NCBI GenBank assembly: GCA_946902985.2
Contig: OX336389.2
Location: 1,078,909,788-1,078,973,787, forward strand
Length of the DNA stretch: 64,000 nucleotides
Direction of reading: 5' to 3'
Origin: Meconema thalassinum
Taxonomy: Eukaryota; Arthropoda; Insecta; Orthoptera; Tettigoniidae
Below are positions 12,545-23,965 of this stretch, one piece after another. The number at the start of each line of letters is the position of its first letter. The first letter of the stretch is position 1. The notes beneath the pieces are model-generated. The model had not been told where the DNA came from, searched no databases, and saw nothing but the letters and a program-made list of their open reading frames with translations. Position numbers and translations under genes: made by a program.

Positions 12545-12990
12545 GTTGGGGGGATTCGAACCCAGCTCCCAAAAACAGGACGCTTACCTTCTACGCACTT
12601 AGACCATTGCTCCAGGGTTACTCGTCCCTTCGCCTTGCCCGAAAGCGTATGAGATGTGATACTGCATTCTGCTTCGTAGATCCATTCACGATTTTTATCA
12701 CTAAGCCATCGTACCCAGCGTTAATTTTGCATCCCAACTGAAACCGTATAATCGGCTTGCTCTTTGTGCATGCCCGTATGACAGTTTGATGCATTCAATA
12801 TCACTTCTCGCACATTTGTTTTTGTAAAGGTCCTGCTTCCATGTCGTCATAAATCTTGTAAAGTCGTTTAGGGTCATTGTGGCTTGGTTATGAACGGGGA
12901 ACTGTCGACCATGCTGTCATCAGACGTTGGAAGTGTTGCCGAAAACTTAAAAAATAGGGGGCGGAAGACTCACCCGGTATACACAAATGA
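12545..12990 (-). repeat. Dispersed repeat with tRNA-like head, copy B
   Basis: Inverted relative of 7130-7712. On the minus strand it reads through ATACCGGGTGAGTC, GACGACATGGAAGCA, CATACGGGCATG and the tRNA-like end with GGTTCGAATCCC (around 12555). The agreement stops at the tRNA-like 3' end, where a different body follows. Confidence 0.7.
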
Positions 12991-12994
12991 AGAG

Positions 12995-13228
12995 GTATTA
13001 AGAGGAATGCAGTAGGAGAGAGATTTTCTGGCCGGTGCCAATGAAGAGAAGAGAGAGGTAAGTAGGGCACATACTCCGGCAAGCAGAAACAGCAAACTTA
13101 GTTTTGGAAGGAAGAGTCACGGACAAGAACTGTAGGGATAGGCCAAGGTTAGAATATGTAAAACAGATTCCTTTGGATGTAGGATGTGGTTGCTATGTAA
13201 GGATGAAACGATCAGGAGAAAACATGGA
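12995..13228 (+). pseudogene. LINE C-terminal tail relic cut off by Polinton-1
   Basis: On the plus strand a short frame reads RPRLEYVKQIPLDVGCG and then YVRMKRSGENM, the pattern that ends many LINE ORF2 proteins (GRPR...DQI..DVG...Y..MK). The similarity stops exactly where the AGTAGGGG terminus of Polinton-1 begins, suggesting that the Polinton inserted into or beside this relic. Confidence 0.4.
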
Positions 13229-14291
13229 AGTAGGGGAGCAGTGAGAGTTTAAACGCACCCGGCGTTGCTCGGGCGGTGTTTATGTTAAATAATTAATATT
13301 TCGCGAACCCATGGTCGGATTTTAACAAATGAGGTGTCGCTGGACTCTAGCTAACGGGGGCTTTGCTATGGACCACGTATTATATTTTAAAAGAAATTTT
13401 GAAAATTTTTGTTTTCGAAAGTAGGTGATAGTTTGAAAACCAAACATGGTAGAACGTTGTGCCATGGTTCAAACGAAGGTCTCTATGTCCTTTATTTTTT
13501 ATAATAAAACAGACCAATTTTGAAGTTCTTATATTTTGAAAACTAGGAATTTAAAAAAAGTTTGTTTGACATAAATGAAAGGTCCTTACCCCCTTTACCC
13601 CGAAAATAAATTTCAAGTCTCTAGTACAAAAATTGTGTTTTGTATAGTAGTGCTGTAATAGGGAAGCTCCTTCACTTAGGAAGTTATGAGCCCCTGGCGG
13701 CCTTGGGAAGGAAGGAGTAATACTAGGAGGGCGTGCTTGGATCCGCTTTTTTCGTCTCGTTGTGCTCTTTACGGGAATGTAGGTGTTGAAAAGGTGAAAA
13801 TCTGGAAACATTTTTTTTTTTGGGGGGGGGGTAAAAACGTGATTTTAGACTTTTTGTTATATCTCGCGAACCAATCATGCCAGAGGCGTGTACGTGGGGT
13901 CCAAGGACTCGGGGTGACGTCCTCTTTGCTATGGACCCTGTATTATATTTCTAAATGTTTTTTGAAAATTTTTGTTTTTGAAAGTAGGCGATAGTTTGAA
14001 AACCAAACATGATAGAAATTTGTGCCACGGTGCAAATGAACGATCTCTTTGTCCTTTATTTTTTATAATAAAACTTTTTTATTTTTAAATTTTTTGAAAA
14101 CAGTCCAATTTTGAAAATCTTATATTTTGGAAACTATTAAGTTTACAAAAAGGTTTGTTTAACATAAATGAAAGGTCCCTACCCCCTCTACTAAGAAAAT
14201 AAATGTCAAGTCACTAGGACAAAAACTATGCATTTTCAAACTTTTTTTACCTGTTTTTAAAAATGTTTTAAATGAAACGTGCTCGTAGAGA
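13229..14291 (+). repeat. Polinton-1 left terminal inverted repeat, outer part
   Basis: Starts AGTAGGGG, contains a GC hairpin CCCGGCGTTGCTCGGG near 13258, then two units of about 350-370 bp (13300-13640 and 13855-14228). Each unit holds a GCGAACC block, a TTTGCTATGGACC block, GATAGTTTGAAAACC and AAATGAAAGGTCC. It is inverted relative to 33365-34703. It stops at 14291, where the CAGGG transposon inserted. Confidence 0.8.
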
Positions 14292-14861
14292 CAGGGTGTC
14301 TACTGGTAACGAAAGTAACGAAAAAGTAACGAATTTTACAAATGGGTAACGAAAGTAACGAAAAAGTAACGAATTTTACAAACGGGTAATGACAATTTTC
14401 TGAAGGCGGGTTGAATCATCTAAACTCGCACCGCTAGGCTCAGAGATTGCGAGTTTCACGCAAGCGGCGCCGTGCCTATTGCATAGTACTAAGCTATATC
14501 TCTCCGTGCCCGACCTAAAGGAAATACATACCGAGGATACCTTGAGCGGTATACATCGGTTCAACGTATATTTTCGGCCTCAAGAAGTCTTAAGTTTCGT
14601 GTGAAATATTTTTCTGTGTTACTGTATTAGGAAACCTGACTTTTCGCGAGACGTTTATTCGCGAATACTTCCGAAACTAAGAAGAAGTCTCTCATTTCTG
14701 TTATTTGGAAACTATGTCAAATTGAAGTCCAGAAATAACGCGAAACAATTTAATGTCGCAATCTTGCGAAATGTTACCGTTTCGAAAAAAATGCGAAAAA
14801 TCTTCGAAATACATAGAACTTATTTAAAAAATATGTCAAGTAAATTTGCGACATTCAGTAT

Positions 14862-15742
14862 TGTTTTAGATCCCTTAGTTGGGGTTGGTTAGGGCTAAAA
14901 CATATGTTATTGTATTAATTTGGAAGGTGATTCCTAGAGAGGGCAGCTTCCCGTAGCTCGGTAAGCTTACCAGTGTAGAGTGTTGTTTGGTGTTAAATAC
15001 TAGGGGGTGCTCCTATAAAAACGCAAGTGTCGCTTAGGGGATGAGCCTCTGGGCGCAGGTTAACGTACCTGCCTCCCAGCTGGTTGGAATAAGTTATATA
15101 ACAGACGTGCTGATGTCAGCTATGCCGGCGGCTCGCTGTCTACGCAGTCGAGTCGCTGCGGGAAACACAATGGAACTTGAGCAGGCGATTACTGGCTACT
15201 AGTCACGGTCAAACGTGACGAGAGTCAGGAAGGGTATTAGGATGTGAAGAGGCGTGTAATTATGAGTACAACGTGTAGTTTACTGACCAAGTGTTTATTG
15301 GCCAGTGAGTATGAAATTGTAAGTCCCTTTTAGGGAAATGTGAATAATGTAAATAATGGTACAAATTAGGTGTACGAGTTTGTGGATGAGTGATACAAAG
15401 TAAAGGATTGTCTGAACACTTGCTGATGCTCACCTTATGACAGCAGCCTCCGGCGACACACACTGTATGACAGATACAGCTCCCAAAAGGCCTTACTTCT
15501 TATAGGTCTTGCCGTTGTACAGTCAGCATTCCATTGACATAGCTGCCCTAGTTAGCTATAGTGTAGATGTTTGTGAGTGTGTTGCAAGTGTTTGGCTAGC
15601 CTCCCGAGCTGGTCGGCCGCCCTTGCTGTGTAAAAAGTACTGTTCTGGACTTATGATGTTTGCCAGTTAGGGGTGGTTTTAATAGATGTTGGGGGTGGCT
15701 TTCAGGGGGTGCAGCCCCCCCCCCCCCCCCGGGGCCTGTACA
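14862..15742 (-). repeat. 3' LTR of the complete LTR element
   Basis: 881 bp, TG...CA. Compared by eye with the other LTR it shows about four substitutions and a few indels: a 2-bp AT, an 11-bp segment near 15447 and a poly-C length difference. The low divergence indicates recent insertion. A run of about 16 Cs lies at 15715-15730. Confidence 0.93.
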
Positions 15743-15757
15743 AGTCTCCTCCTTTGA
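15743..15757 (-). other. Polypurine tract of the LTR element
   Basis: On the minus strand AAAGGAGGAGACT immediately precedes the 3' LTR. This is the position and composition of a plus-strand DNA primer tract, and it fixes the element's orientation as minus. Confidence 0.75.
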
Positions 15758-17130
15758 TTAGTTCGCGTCCCCGCGAACGGAACGTGGAGTGGGGGTGTTT
15801 ATGTAGTAGGTCGTTGTTGAATCCTCCTTGTATCTCTTCGTCGTTTCTTCTGGGTTGATGTCGTGTAGAGGTAGTGATGTCGTGTTGATGTAGCGATGTC
15901 GTGTAGATGTGAGATCAGCTTGTGTTCAGAGGGGTAGGTTTCGGGATATATGCATATACATGTGATAATTTAAAACAGTTCATAAAAGAAGCTGACATTG
16001 AAATATTGAAAAGTACAACAACAACAAACAAAAATATGTGGTTTAGCCATGATATATATATTGGTATTGTGCAGGGAGAAAAAAACCCAAGGCTGGACGG
16101 GTGACTGTGCCGTCCGGCGCTGTATTGGGGAAAAAATTGCTCCCTGCAATGTGAAAGATGGAAGAAATAGAAAAAAAAATAGGTGTCCCAAGGTATAAGT
16201 TAAAGGAATACGTAAAATATAATTTATTGTGCTGGGGTAAAACGGGACACCTTCACAAATTTGGACGTTAGAAGGAAGAAAAATGAAAGATACAAAAGCA
16301 TAATCATTGTGTACATGTGTGTGATAAAAATATGTGTATTCACAATGTGTGGCATCATTGGTAATAATTTTGTATGCGGTGCCTTTTAACAATATTACAG
16401 TGTTTTCTATTACATTATTTACTTATATCTATCTATCTTAATTATTAATTATGTTATACCTAGCCGGCCGTGTCTATTGTACCTGGCGTGCACGCTACCC
16501 TTTGTATTTATGTGCCGTCTCACGGCTAATCCTGTCCGGCCGTTTCCCGGTGCAGTTTAGTGGTCGTGCCGCTGATATATACCCCTATCTTGTGAATCAT
16601 TCTCTGTGGGCGAATGCCTTCACACTTGACAGTGAGAGTCGCCGCCACAGATCGGTTGCGCCCTCATTGCCGTATGTTGCGTCGCATCTTTGACGCTTTG
16701 TTTTCTTTGTTTATGTTGATCTGCCAGCGAGTCTGATACCCCACAGGTATCAGCCCTGCTGTGCAGATTTTTGTGTTGCTGTAAGAGAATGTGGTGAGTG
16801 TGTTAGATTGTGTTAGGATTAGTGCAAATTAATGAGTAAAAAATGGTACATAATAATGGCATGGCACAAATAACATGTTGCTGCTGTATGGCAGTGAAAT
16901 CATTGTCACCAGTGTCATATATCTGGTGACGCCGCCTGAAAAATGGAGAGGTGGAAAAAAACATGTAAATATTGCATATTCTCTATATCGGTTCCTGTGT
17001 CAGTGTGTCCACTGGCTGAAGCTCTTTTTCCTGTGGAATAAATGACATGATTAGTATTGTGTGATCGGTCTTACCCTAGGCGGTGCCGTAATGTTTTTCC
17101 TTAACTTTACTTATCCTAGTATAATCTAAC

Positions 17131-17360
17131 TTAATGTATTATCGGGCTTACCCTGATGACGGGGTTGTTGGTCATCAGGTGCCGAGAGGTTTTACCTTAA
17201 TGTAAGTTATCCTAGTATGATCTAACTTAATGTATTATCGGGCTTACCCTGATGACGGGGTTGTTGGTCATCAGGTGCCGTATATTCTGCCTTAGTCATA
17301 CTTATTTTAATGTATTATCGGGCTTACCCTGATGACGGGGTTGTTGGTCATCAGGTGCCG
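17131..17360. repeat. Three copies of a 54-bp repeat with an internal hairpin
   Basis: Copies at 17131-17184, 17227-17280 and 17307-17360 are essentially identical over TTAATGTATTATCGGGC through TCATCAGGTGCCG. Each contains CTGATGAC and GTCATCAG separated by a 10-base loop, a perfect 8-bp stem. Spacings are 96 and 80 bp. Confidence 0.93.
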
Positions 17361-20300
17361 AATATTCTACCTTAATTATGATGAGTAAAAATGTTTGCTA
17401 TTTATAAGCCGATGGTTGAACTTAGTCTATTGCCGAAATATGCTGTGCTATTATTTAGCAACAGTGGTTAGTAAATTTGCTTAATTCTAAGTTGCGTGTC
17501 AAATGCAACTGTCTTACATGCTAAAAGTTTGACCAGGGCGATCGCCTGAGGCAATTTACTTCCTCAGGGCACCACCCGTACGTATTCTAGAAACACCGGT
17601 TGTCTCTAGAACCGCCGGATTCCGCCCCCTTAATACTAGTTGTCGACATTAATATTAATGCTTACTAATTAGTATTAATAAAGTTGCAGGCGACTACGGT
17701 GCCACAAAGCAAACCGCGTCGCCCGTTGTACTTGCCTGTTCATTGCCGTTGTATTTGCATGTTGTCATTCATGTTCCCTTGTTATTCATGGCTGTATTCA
17801 GCATTGTTGGGTTGTGCCCACTAAAAACCCCTGTGAGTGCTCGCTATGCTCCTCATTTAAGATCTCTGGCTGCCCGATGCGTCACCATTTAAGCTCTGGC
17901 GACCCTTTGTCAGCCATTTATGTGGGCGCAGGACCGAATGAGCGCGTTCATTCCATATTATTCATATTTCATATTATTCATTGTTTGTTTGTTTGGTTGG
18001 TTCTCTTCACCTTCGCCGCGCGGGGCAAGGACTTGTCGGATCTAGGATTGGTCCCGCTGAATCCTGAGACCCTGCTTCACTCCTGCGCGTAGGAGGCTTA
18101 CTTCCCGCCCTGGAAGTTCTACTTACTTACATGCTACTAATAGTCTGGTCGTAATTTGGTCGTCCCTAGGGTCATCTCCTGAGTCCGGTGTGGAGCTGGC
18201 TATTTCTCCCACCATCCTCAGAAAGTCTTCCCTGCAGGTCTGGCTTCGATGCCCGTAGCACATGGTGGGTGTAACTTTTCTTTGTCCCGGGGGCAGGCTA
18301 GGCCTTCCGGGACTCCGACGTTTGCCCGTGCTAGGTCATCGGCGCTTCGACCTTACGTAGTTCGTCTCTTTGGTCTGGGTCAGTGAGCCAACTGGGGTAG
18401 GGCTTTATCATCGCCTTCCCCAGCTTTGCTCCTTTGTGGTGCCTCTGGCCTTCTGCTTACGCTGTCATCATCATTCAGCGTGTCACAGATTCCTTTTTTA
18501 TATAAAAAATGAGTGTACTGTATAAATAATTTGTTGTGTAGAAAATGTAATTTTTTTTAGTGTTCTGGGGTTGTAGAATCTTCTAAATGCATAGACTACT
18601 TCAGGTCTACTGTGCTATGTCGGACTTCCAGCTGTAATGCCTTGTTAATTTTCATGGAGGCGTTAATAGTGTTTTATGGCGTTGGGTTCCCTGTTATTGG
18701 GCTCCGGGGGTTGTTATCTGTTGAATAGGCTTAAAGCATGGTAGGAAGGGGTTGCGCATCTTTGGGCTCCATATTAATGGTGGCCTGGGGCCGGTGATGC
18801 TATCAGGATGCTTCTACAGTGAGTGGACGGGGGTAGGTATTTCCCAGGTTTTCAAAAATTTTCACAAAGTGTCATGCAGGATCAATAATAATAACCCTTG
18901 GTATGTGGGTGGGATATTCCATGCATGTGTCTGGATATGAGGCGTATCCGCTCTCATTTAAGGATAGGTATCGGTTGAGGCGTAATAATACTATGTCCCT
19001 TTCATGCGGGATTATTTAATAAAAAAGAATTGTTAATGTAAATTTGGCCTCATCTCTTGCTTAGAGATGTGCATTACGCTTGCCATTCTTTCCGACACAC
19101 CCCTAATACTCAGGTGTTAGCATTGAGAGCCAGGGCGTAGTGAGCCCTCTCTTTAAACGCATGAAGTCTATCAACCCCGATGTATATTTTGGTATGTAGC
19201 TTAGCTGTTTTTATGTGTCTGTGTTGGCTAATGTTGTAAGTGGGAAGGTTATGGCAGTAGGAGGGTGGTACGATGGTAGCCTGTAGGTGGTATATTGGCT
19301 ATCTGGCTGGCCCCATCCATCTCTGCTCTTGTCATCCTCACTTGGTCAATGTCTGTTTTCTATTGCTCCTTGGGATAGTAAAGTATGGTGACGCTGTGAC
19401 GTCACGGCCTAATCTGGTCTCTCATTTGTAATGTTAATGTAGCAAGTGATCGTAGTGTGACTGGTCATGTCCTGATCGGCTATGATGGTTTTGGGATTAA
19501 AAGTAAAAAGAGCAGTAATTATTGGGGAGGTTTTTTCCCCTCAGGGAATTTGTCCGTATTCGCCCCTAATTAGTGAGCGCGGGGGAGGAGGTGCCCGTGG
19601 CTGTGATTACTGAGGCTTGCGTGACTAGTGACGTTCCGCTGCAGCGCGCTGTTGCGCGTGCCGCTTATCGGATACGTCTTATCGTGTCACGATGCTGATT
19701 GCCAGCCGGCGCGTGTAATCTGTTATTGCACTTGTGAACATGTCCCTGTGGCCCTAAGATAAGTCCGGCCTATTATGTCTGTACATTGCTAAATGTCATA
19801 ACTGTTGTAACAGTGCTGAAAAATGTATGCCATTATCATTGGTTTGTTTTTGTCATTTCATGGTCACTTCCGTTATGGCAATAGTGTCTGCCGACATCAG
19901 TGTTGCAATGCGGTGGAATTCGCAAGTCAGTGTTTTGCTTGTGAAATGGCAAGCTCTGACGTTACGTATGTCGGCTGTCGGAACGTGCCTTTTGCGAATG
20001 TCGGCATGTTGTCATTGTTCGGGATTCCGGGAGTGCCAGTGTGCTAATCTGTCCCGTTTTTGCTAGCACTGTTGTGTGGACACTTATTTCATAAGACCTT
20101 TGCCTTGTGAAATTGCTATACTTGTGTTTGGGAAATCTATTTCCTATGTTTGGTGTAATCGAAATTTTTGCATGGTGTTTGGCCGGAGGAAATGTGGTAT
20201 TACCTGTTTATGTATTTGTATGGGGCCAATTTCGGTCTAATTGGGAGTCTGGATAGTTGTTTTCCGCGGTGTCCGATTTTTACTGGGCATTCGGACCCGC

Positions 20301-21070
20301 AATCCCATATAATTCTCCGTGTTCTATGTCTGCGTTGTCTGTTGGGATTTGATTGTCCCCAGTGTGGCTTTTGATTGTGTTTTTCGCGCCAAAAATACCG
20401 TTGGTTAGTTTGTTTTTGGCACGACTGTGTTGTGTGGTCGTGGGTTCTCACCCGCCTTGGTTTAAGGTGCTGGTGTTACGATTTTTCGTGCTGTATGTCC
20501 CCTGGCGCGTGTATGGTGAATTTGAGGCGCGCAGATGAAAGTACGCTTTGGTGTGAAAAATTTGGGTGTTTTGTAATGCTCCTCGTAGTGTAATTTTGGA
20601 AGTTATAGGGCTTTGAAACTCCCGTAAATGATGGTGTCTTTTACCTTCAGAGCTGCGTGCATGTTAGCTGTCCGTAGCTAGCGAAGGCCGCCCAGTCACG
20701 GGTGTTTTATCGCTGACGGCGATTGTATCTAATTACATTGACGTGTGTACTATCTATTACTTGTCTGACAATGTTCTTGTGTCCAGCACGTGTGTATGTG
20801 GAAGCCTGATTGCCCGTTCCGATGTTGTGAGCCTGGCTTTCCGTTATGGAAAAGAACCTTCCATTAAATACATTCGTGTCCCCAAGTTTTTTGTTAATGT
20901 AAGCGTGGATCGAATATATCCCTGTTAGTGGTACTTGGCTGTGTCTATACACGAGTGTCTCCGGGCCGCTAGTTGCGTGTTTGGTGACCAGGTGTCGGAG
21001 GTGATTTGATTGTTTTGTGCGTATGTATATGTGTTAGTGGAACTGTCCTTTATTATTATATCCTCCCATT

Positions 21071-21153
21071 GGATAATTACCCGACCTTGCACTCCTGGTA
21101 TCCAGGAGGTTGCGGGTTCGAGACCGTCTTTAACCAGGGTAATTATTCCTGGT
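21071..21153. other. Structured, tRNA-like block in the LTR element tail
   Basis: GGATAATTACCC (21071-21082) can pair with GGGTAATTATTCC (21137-21149) with one bulge. It encloses a perfect hairpin CTCCTGG-TAT-CCAGGAG (21092-21108) and a B-box-like GGTTCGAGACC (21115-21125). An alternative hairpin ACCAGG...CCTGGT uses 21133-21153. It could be an embedded tRNA-derived fragment or an RNA signal. Confidence 0.45.
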
Positions 21154-22347
21154 GCCATTCAGGCTTGTGTCTTCGGGACAGTTCTGCCTAGTGTTAGGGT
21201 CGTATCCCGGTGTGGTCAGCGGGGTCCGAAGGCTATTTCTTGGCCTTCTTTCCACGTCTGCCAGTGGGATCATTTCCCTTCCTTTTGTCAGCGTTCCCGC
21301 CTTTACGTGTGGGTGTGGGAGCTTTGCGGGTATGATATGCCTTCAGGAATAAGTAATGGTTTTTCCCCCTTGAGCTGTGATTGCTACCCCATGGTGTTTA
21401 TGGTTAGTTTGTGCGCTGTTATGGGGGACGAGAAAAATTCATGTTATAGGCAGTGTAATGTATTACGTGTACCTATGGGTTAAATACATACAGTTCAACT
21501 TGGATAATGTTCCTTTCACAGGATTAGTGAAAGAGGCGAAAAGAAAAAAAATGAGTTATGCAACGATCCGAATTAAGAGAGCTCTTTGAAAAGAGTATAG
21601 AAAATATATTGTATCCCGCCTGCGTAATGCTTTATGCTTATTAAAGCGGGTTGCCAGGCGGCTGTAATCTATAAAGATTGTATCGTAAATGATGTCAAAA
21701 TGTTTCAAAATGGAAGGTAGGGCCTGAATGTACTATTCACCTGTTGGGCGACGTTAGTACAACAGTAATCTAGTTGCGTCTCAGGGAAATCTACCATTTT
21801 TGAAAACTAGTTTGAGATTCTTAATTCTCGCTTACGCTTAGGGCTCTCGGCCTTCACAAGAGAATCTATCAAACTGTGGGACCGGAACATAGAACACTTA
21901 GTCATTTCTACTTAGAAAGACCCGCCTAAGCTCTATGCTGTGGTTTGTTGTTTAGGCTGTGTTCGAAATAGCTCTTTCCGACCCTGAGCCGCGTGGTCCG
22001 CCTAATTGGCTTCCGCTCGGCTTTGCATATTAAAATCTTTGCATTGTCCCACAATACATCCTAAATTAATCACGATTGTAAACCATTGATGGCCTAAAAA
22101 TGATAGGGTCCTTGAAAAAACTAAGCAGAATTTTGAATTATACCTTTTGACTTAGCCATGTTCCACTGTATATACATGAAAAATGTGCAGTTTTTGTCCG
22201 TGAGTCTCTGTGTGTCTACCGTTTACAGGGATGGAACCTGCTCTTTGTGTGTCCGTTATCGTGTTTCTCACGTGTAAGAGAGCCTCCCTGTATCTATAAT
22301 TGTGGTGCAAGTGATATTGGTTTATGTTGTGTTCCTGTTGAAAGTCG

Positions 22348-23703
22348 TTATCCCCGTCCGAGCGTCCTTGCTCGGCAAGGTGAATACTTTCGCCCTGTCA
22401 CTAAGGTGTAGGCCCCTGAAACCCACCGAGGTGCTTCTTTGCTATTTTCCGGAGGAATTTGTAGCAAAGTAAGCCTGGGCCTGCTTTCACCGTAGTGCCT
22501 GGATGTTGGCCTTAATGTGGTTATGTCTGAGGGATTAATTGCGCTTCGCGCTACCCTAGTAGGGTTTATGGGGGGGTGTATATTCTTGACTGCCCGGTCT
22601 CGTGGGGTAGGTAATAAGATCTTTCTTATACCCCGTGTAGTGTGTGTCTGCGCCTGGGCAGAGTGTGCAGGTGTGTGTTGTGCACCCTGAGGGCCTGAAG
22701 GCAACACCCTCTTATGCATTCGCACCTGGGATACACATGCTAGTGCCCGCTTTCGTCCTGGCAAAATTGCCCTTTGACTTAGCGGAAAAGGCCGTTTAAT
22801 TGCCTGTAATTGCCCTGGCAATGTATTTGAGCGTAGTCTGACCGATTTCTGGCCTATGGCCACGGTAGACTCCTGCCCTTGTGTTTGCCTATTTGTGTAG
22901 GCTTGTGTGGGCTTAATGTGCTGTGGGACGGGCTCTATGTCCTCAGCCCATGACATGTTTACCTCCCGTTTTCTCCCTGTTATGTCATGTGTACTCGAGA
23001 GTCCTGGCGTCAACTCCCTCTCGTTTGTCCGATTTGAGGGGATTGGCCTAGGTTCTGCTCCACGGTTTGGCAAAATTGCCTTCCGATCCGGAGCTGAGGG
23101 ACGTGTATTGTTGTGACTTTGGCCCTGCAGTGTGTTGGAGTCTAACCTGGCCGTCTTCTGGACTGTGGCCACGGTGAACTCCTTCCCTTGTGTGGCAGTA
23201 CGTGGCGAGAGGGACATCCTCGCAAATTGCCGAGTTAGCGTATCTACGCTTATGTCCTCTCTCGGCTGGGCTGGCGACCCTGCCATGAACTCAAAAATGG
23301 CCCTGTTAGCCTGGATTTCCTTATATTCCTCCCAAATTTGGGAGTACTGGCTATTGAGGCATATGGCCTGTTCAGCGACTTTGGTGCCCTTAGTCCCTAT
23401 CCGTTGGTGTTCCCTGATGAGTGTTTCCCATTGCTGGAACATGAACTCGTGTCGGCAGTGTAGTTGCCAGTGTGCCTTAATGATTTGTGTACGGAGGGTG
23501 GGGATTTTCGCCCGAATCTTGCGATTCTTAGCGCTGCGGCGTGGCCGGACAAGTGCCCTTATAATCCGCATATACTGGGCGTGCAGGATCTGCTGAAACC
23601 TTCTGAGGTAGTCCTGCCTCGTTTCAAAGACCTTGTGCCAGGCAATTAATTCCTGGTACTCCCCAATGCTCCTCAGCACAGCTAGGCGGTATAGAGGGGC
23701 CAT
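22348..23703 (-). CDS. Gag-like basic protein of the LTR element, unrecognised family
   Basis: A 451-codon ORF starts 262 bp downstream of the 5' LTR, where Gag normally sits. Residues 1-145 are predicted largely helical and Arg/Lys/Gln-rich (for example RPRRSAKNRKIR at 53-64). Residues 150-400 are Pro/Thr/Arg-rich and disordered-looking, with an internal duplication: residues 171-213 and 274-316 share TQG-E-TVA--QK--RL-SNTL and a later KAILP or RAILP. The C terminus (408-440) has RPRLTLLQIPP, then PRWVSGAY. The proteins at 58653-59451 share SNTL, KAIL and the C-terminal (I/L)TLLQ-P...P-W--GA block. No CCHC zinc knuckle, protease or RT is present. A nucleic-acid-binding coat role is inferred from position and charge; the fold is unknown. 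Confidence 0.75.
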   Translation of the reverse strand: MAPLYRLAVLRSIGEYQELIAWHKVFETRQDYLRRFQQILHAQYMRIIRALVRPRRSAKNRKIRAKIPTLRTQIIKAHWQLHCRHEFMFQQWETLIREHQRIGTKGTKVAEQAICLNSQYSQIWEEYKEIQANRAIFEFMAGSPAQPREDISVDTLTRQFARMSLSPRTATQGKEFTVATVQKTARLDSNTLQGQSHNNTRPSAPDRKAILPNRGAEPRPIPSNRTNERELTPGLSSTHDITGRKREVNMSWAEDIEPVPQHIKPTQAYTNRQTQGQESTVAIGQKSVRLRSNTLPGQLQAIKRPFPLSQRAILPGRKRALACVSQVRMHKRVLPSGPQGAQHTPAHSAQAQTHTTRGIRKILLPTPRDRAVKNIHPPINPTRVARSAINPSDITTLRPTSRHYGESRPRLTLLQIPPENSKEAPRWVSGAYTLVTGRKYSPCRARTLGRG

Positions 23704-23944
23704 GCCGAATCAAGTGTATGTGTCTTTAAAAAAACTGTGCGTGTTTGGCAATGTATCTTATATCCCTCTGATTCTCTCGGGGGGGGGGGGTTGTTTTGGG
23801 GAAAAAATTCCCTTGTGTAGCTAGTGTGAAGCAAAAATGATGCTGTCTGTCAGAAAAAAAAATTCACTATTTCACTTGGCTGTATGCGGTTCGGACCGTT
23901 TCTACCACGAGAACTCGTTGTATGAGCCCTTTCTTTACTGTGCG

Positions 23945-23965
23945 TGGTACCCGGCCTCCACCAAT
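23945..23965 (-). other. Putative primer-binding site
   Basis: On the minus strand, two bases after the 5' LTR, the sequence reads TGGTGGAGGCCGGGTACC. The related element has ATTGCTGGAGGC in the same place (58043-58054). The tRNA could not be identified by eye; the site may begin at the first or second TGG. Confidence 0.5.

Larger units (their letters stand above)
15758..22347 (-). other. 6.6 kb non-coding tail of the LTR element
   Basis: Between the Gag-like ORF and the polypurine tract there is no long ORF on the coding strand and no pol motif (no YxDD, no DDE, no protease box) in any frame. The longest plus-strand ORF (21010-21483, 157 codons) is antisense to the element and has no recognisable domain. 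The tail contains a triple 54-bp repeat with a hairpin (17131-17360) and a tRNA-like folded block (21071-21153). The relative at 57.6-64 kb has the same arrangement. It may be structural, as in packaging or transport RNA, or filler that replaced pol. Confidence 0.7.

Noticed and set aside
15715..15730. Poly-C run as a functional signal
   Set aside because: Its length differs between the two LTRs, as expected of slippage or sequencing error; no function inferred.
17131..17360. CRISPR-like array
   Set aside because: Three hairpin-bearing repeats with unequal spacers inside a eukaryotic retroelement; spacers are themselves related, and there are no cas genes.
21010..21483. 157-codon plus-strand ORF
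   Set aside because: It lies antisense in the tail of a minus-strand LTR element, covers the folded tRNA-like block and has no recognisable domain; likely fortuitous.
23132..23596. 154-codon plus-strand ORF
   Set aside because: It is the opposite-strand shadow of the 451-codon Gag-like ORF, which has the motifs shared with the second element.
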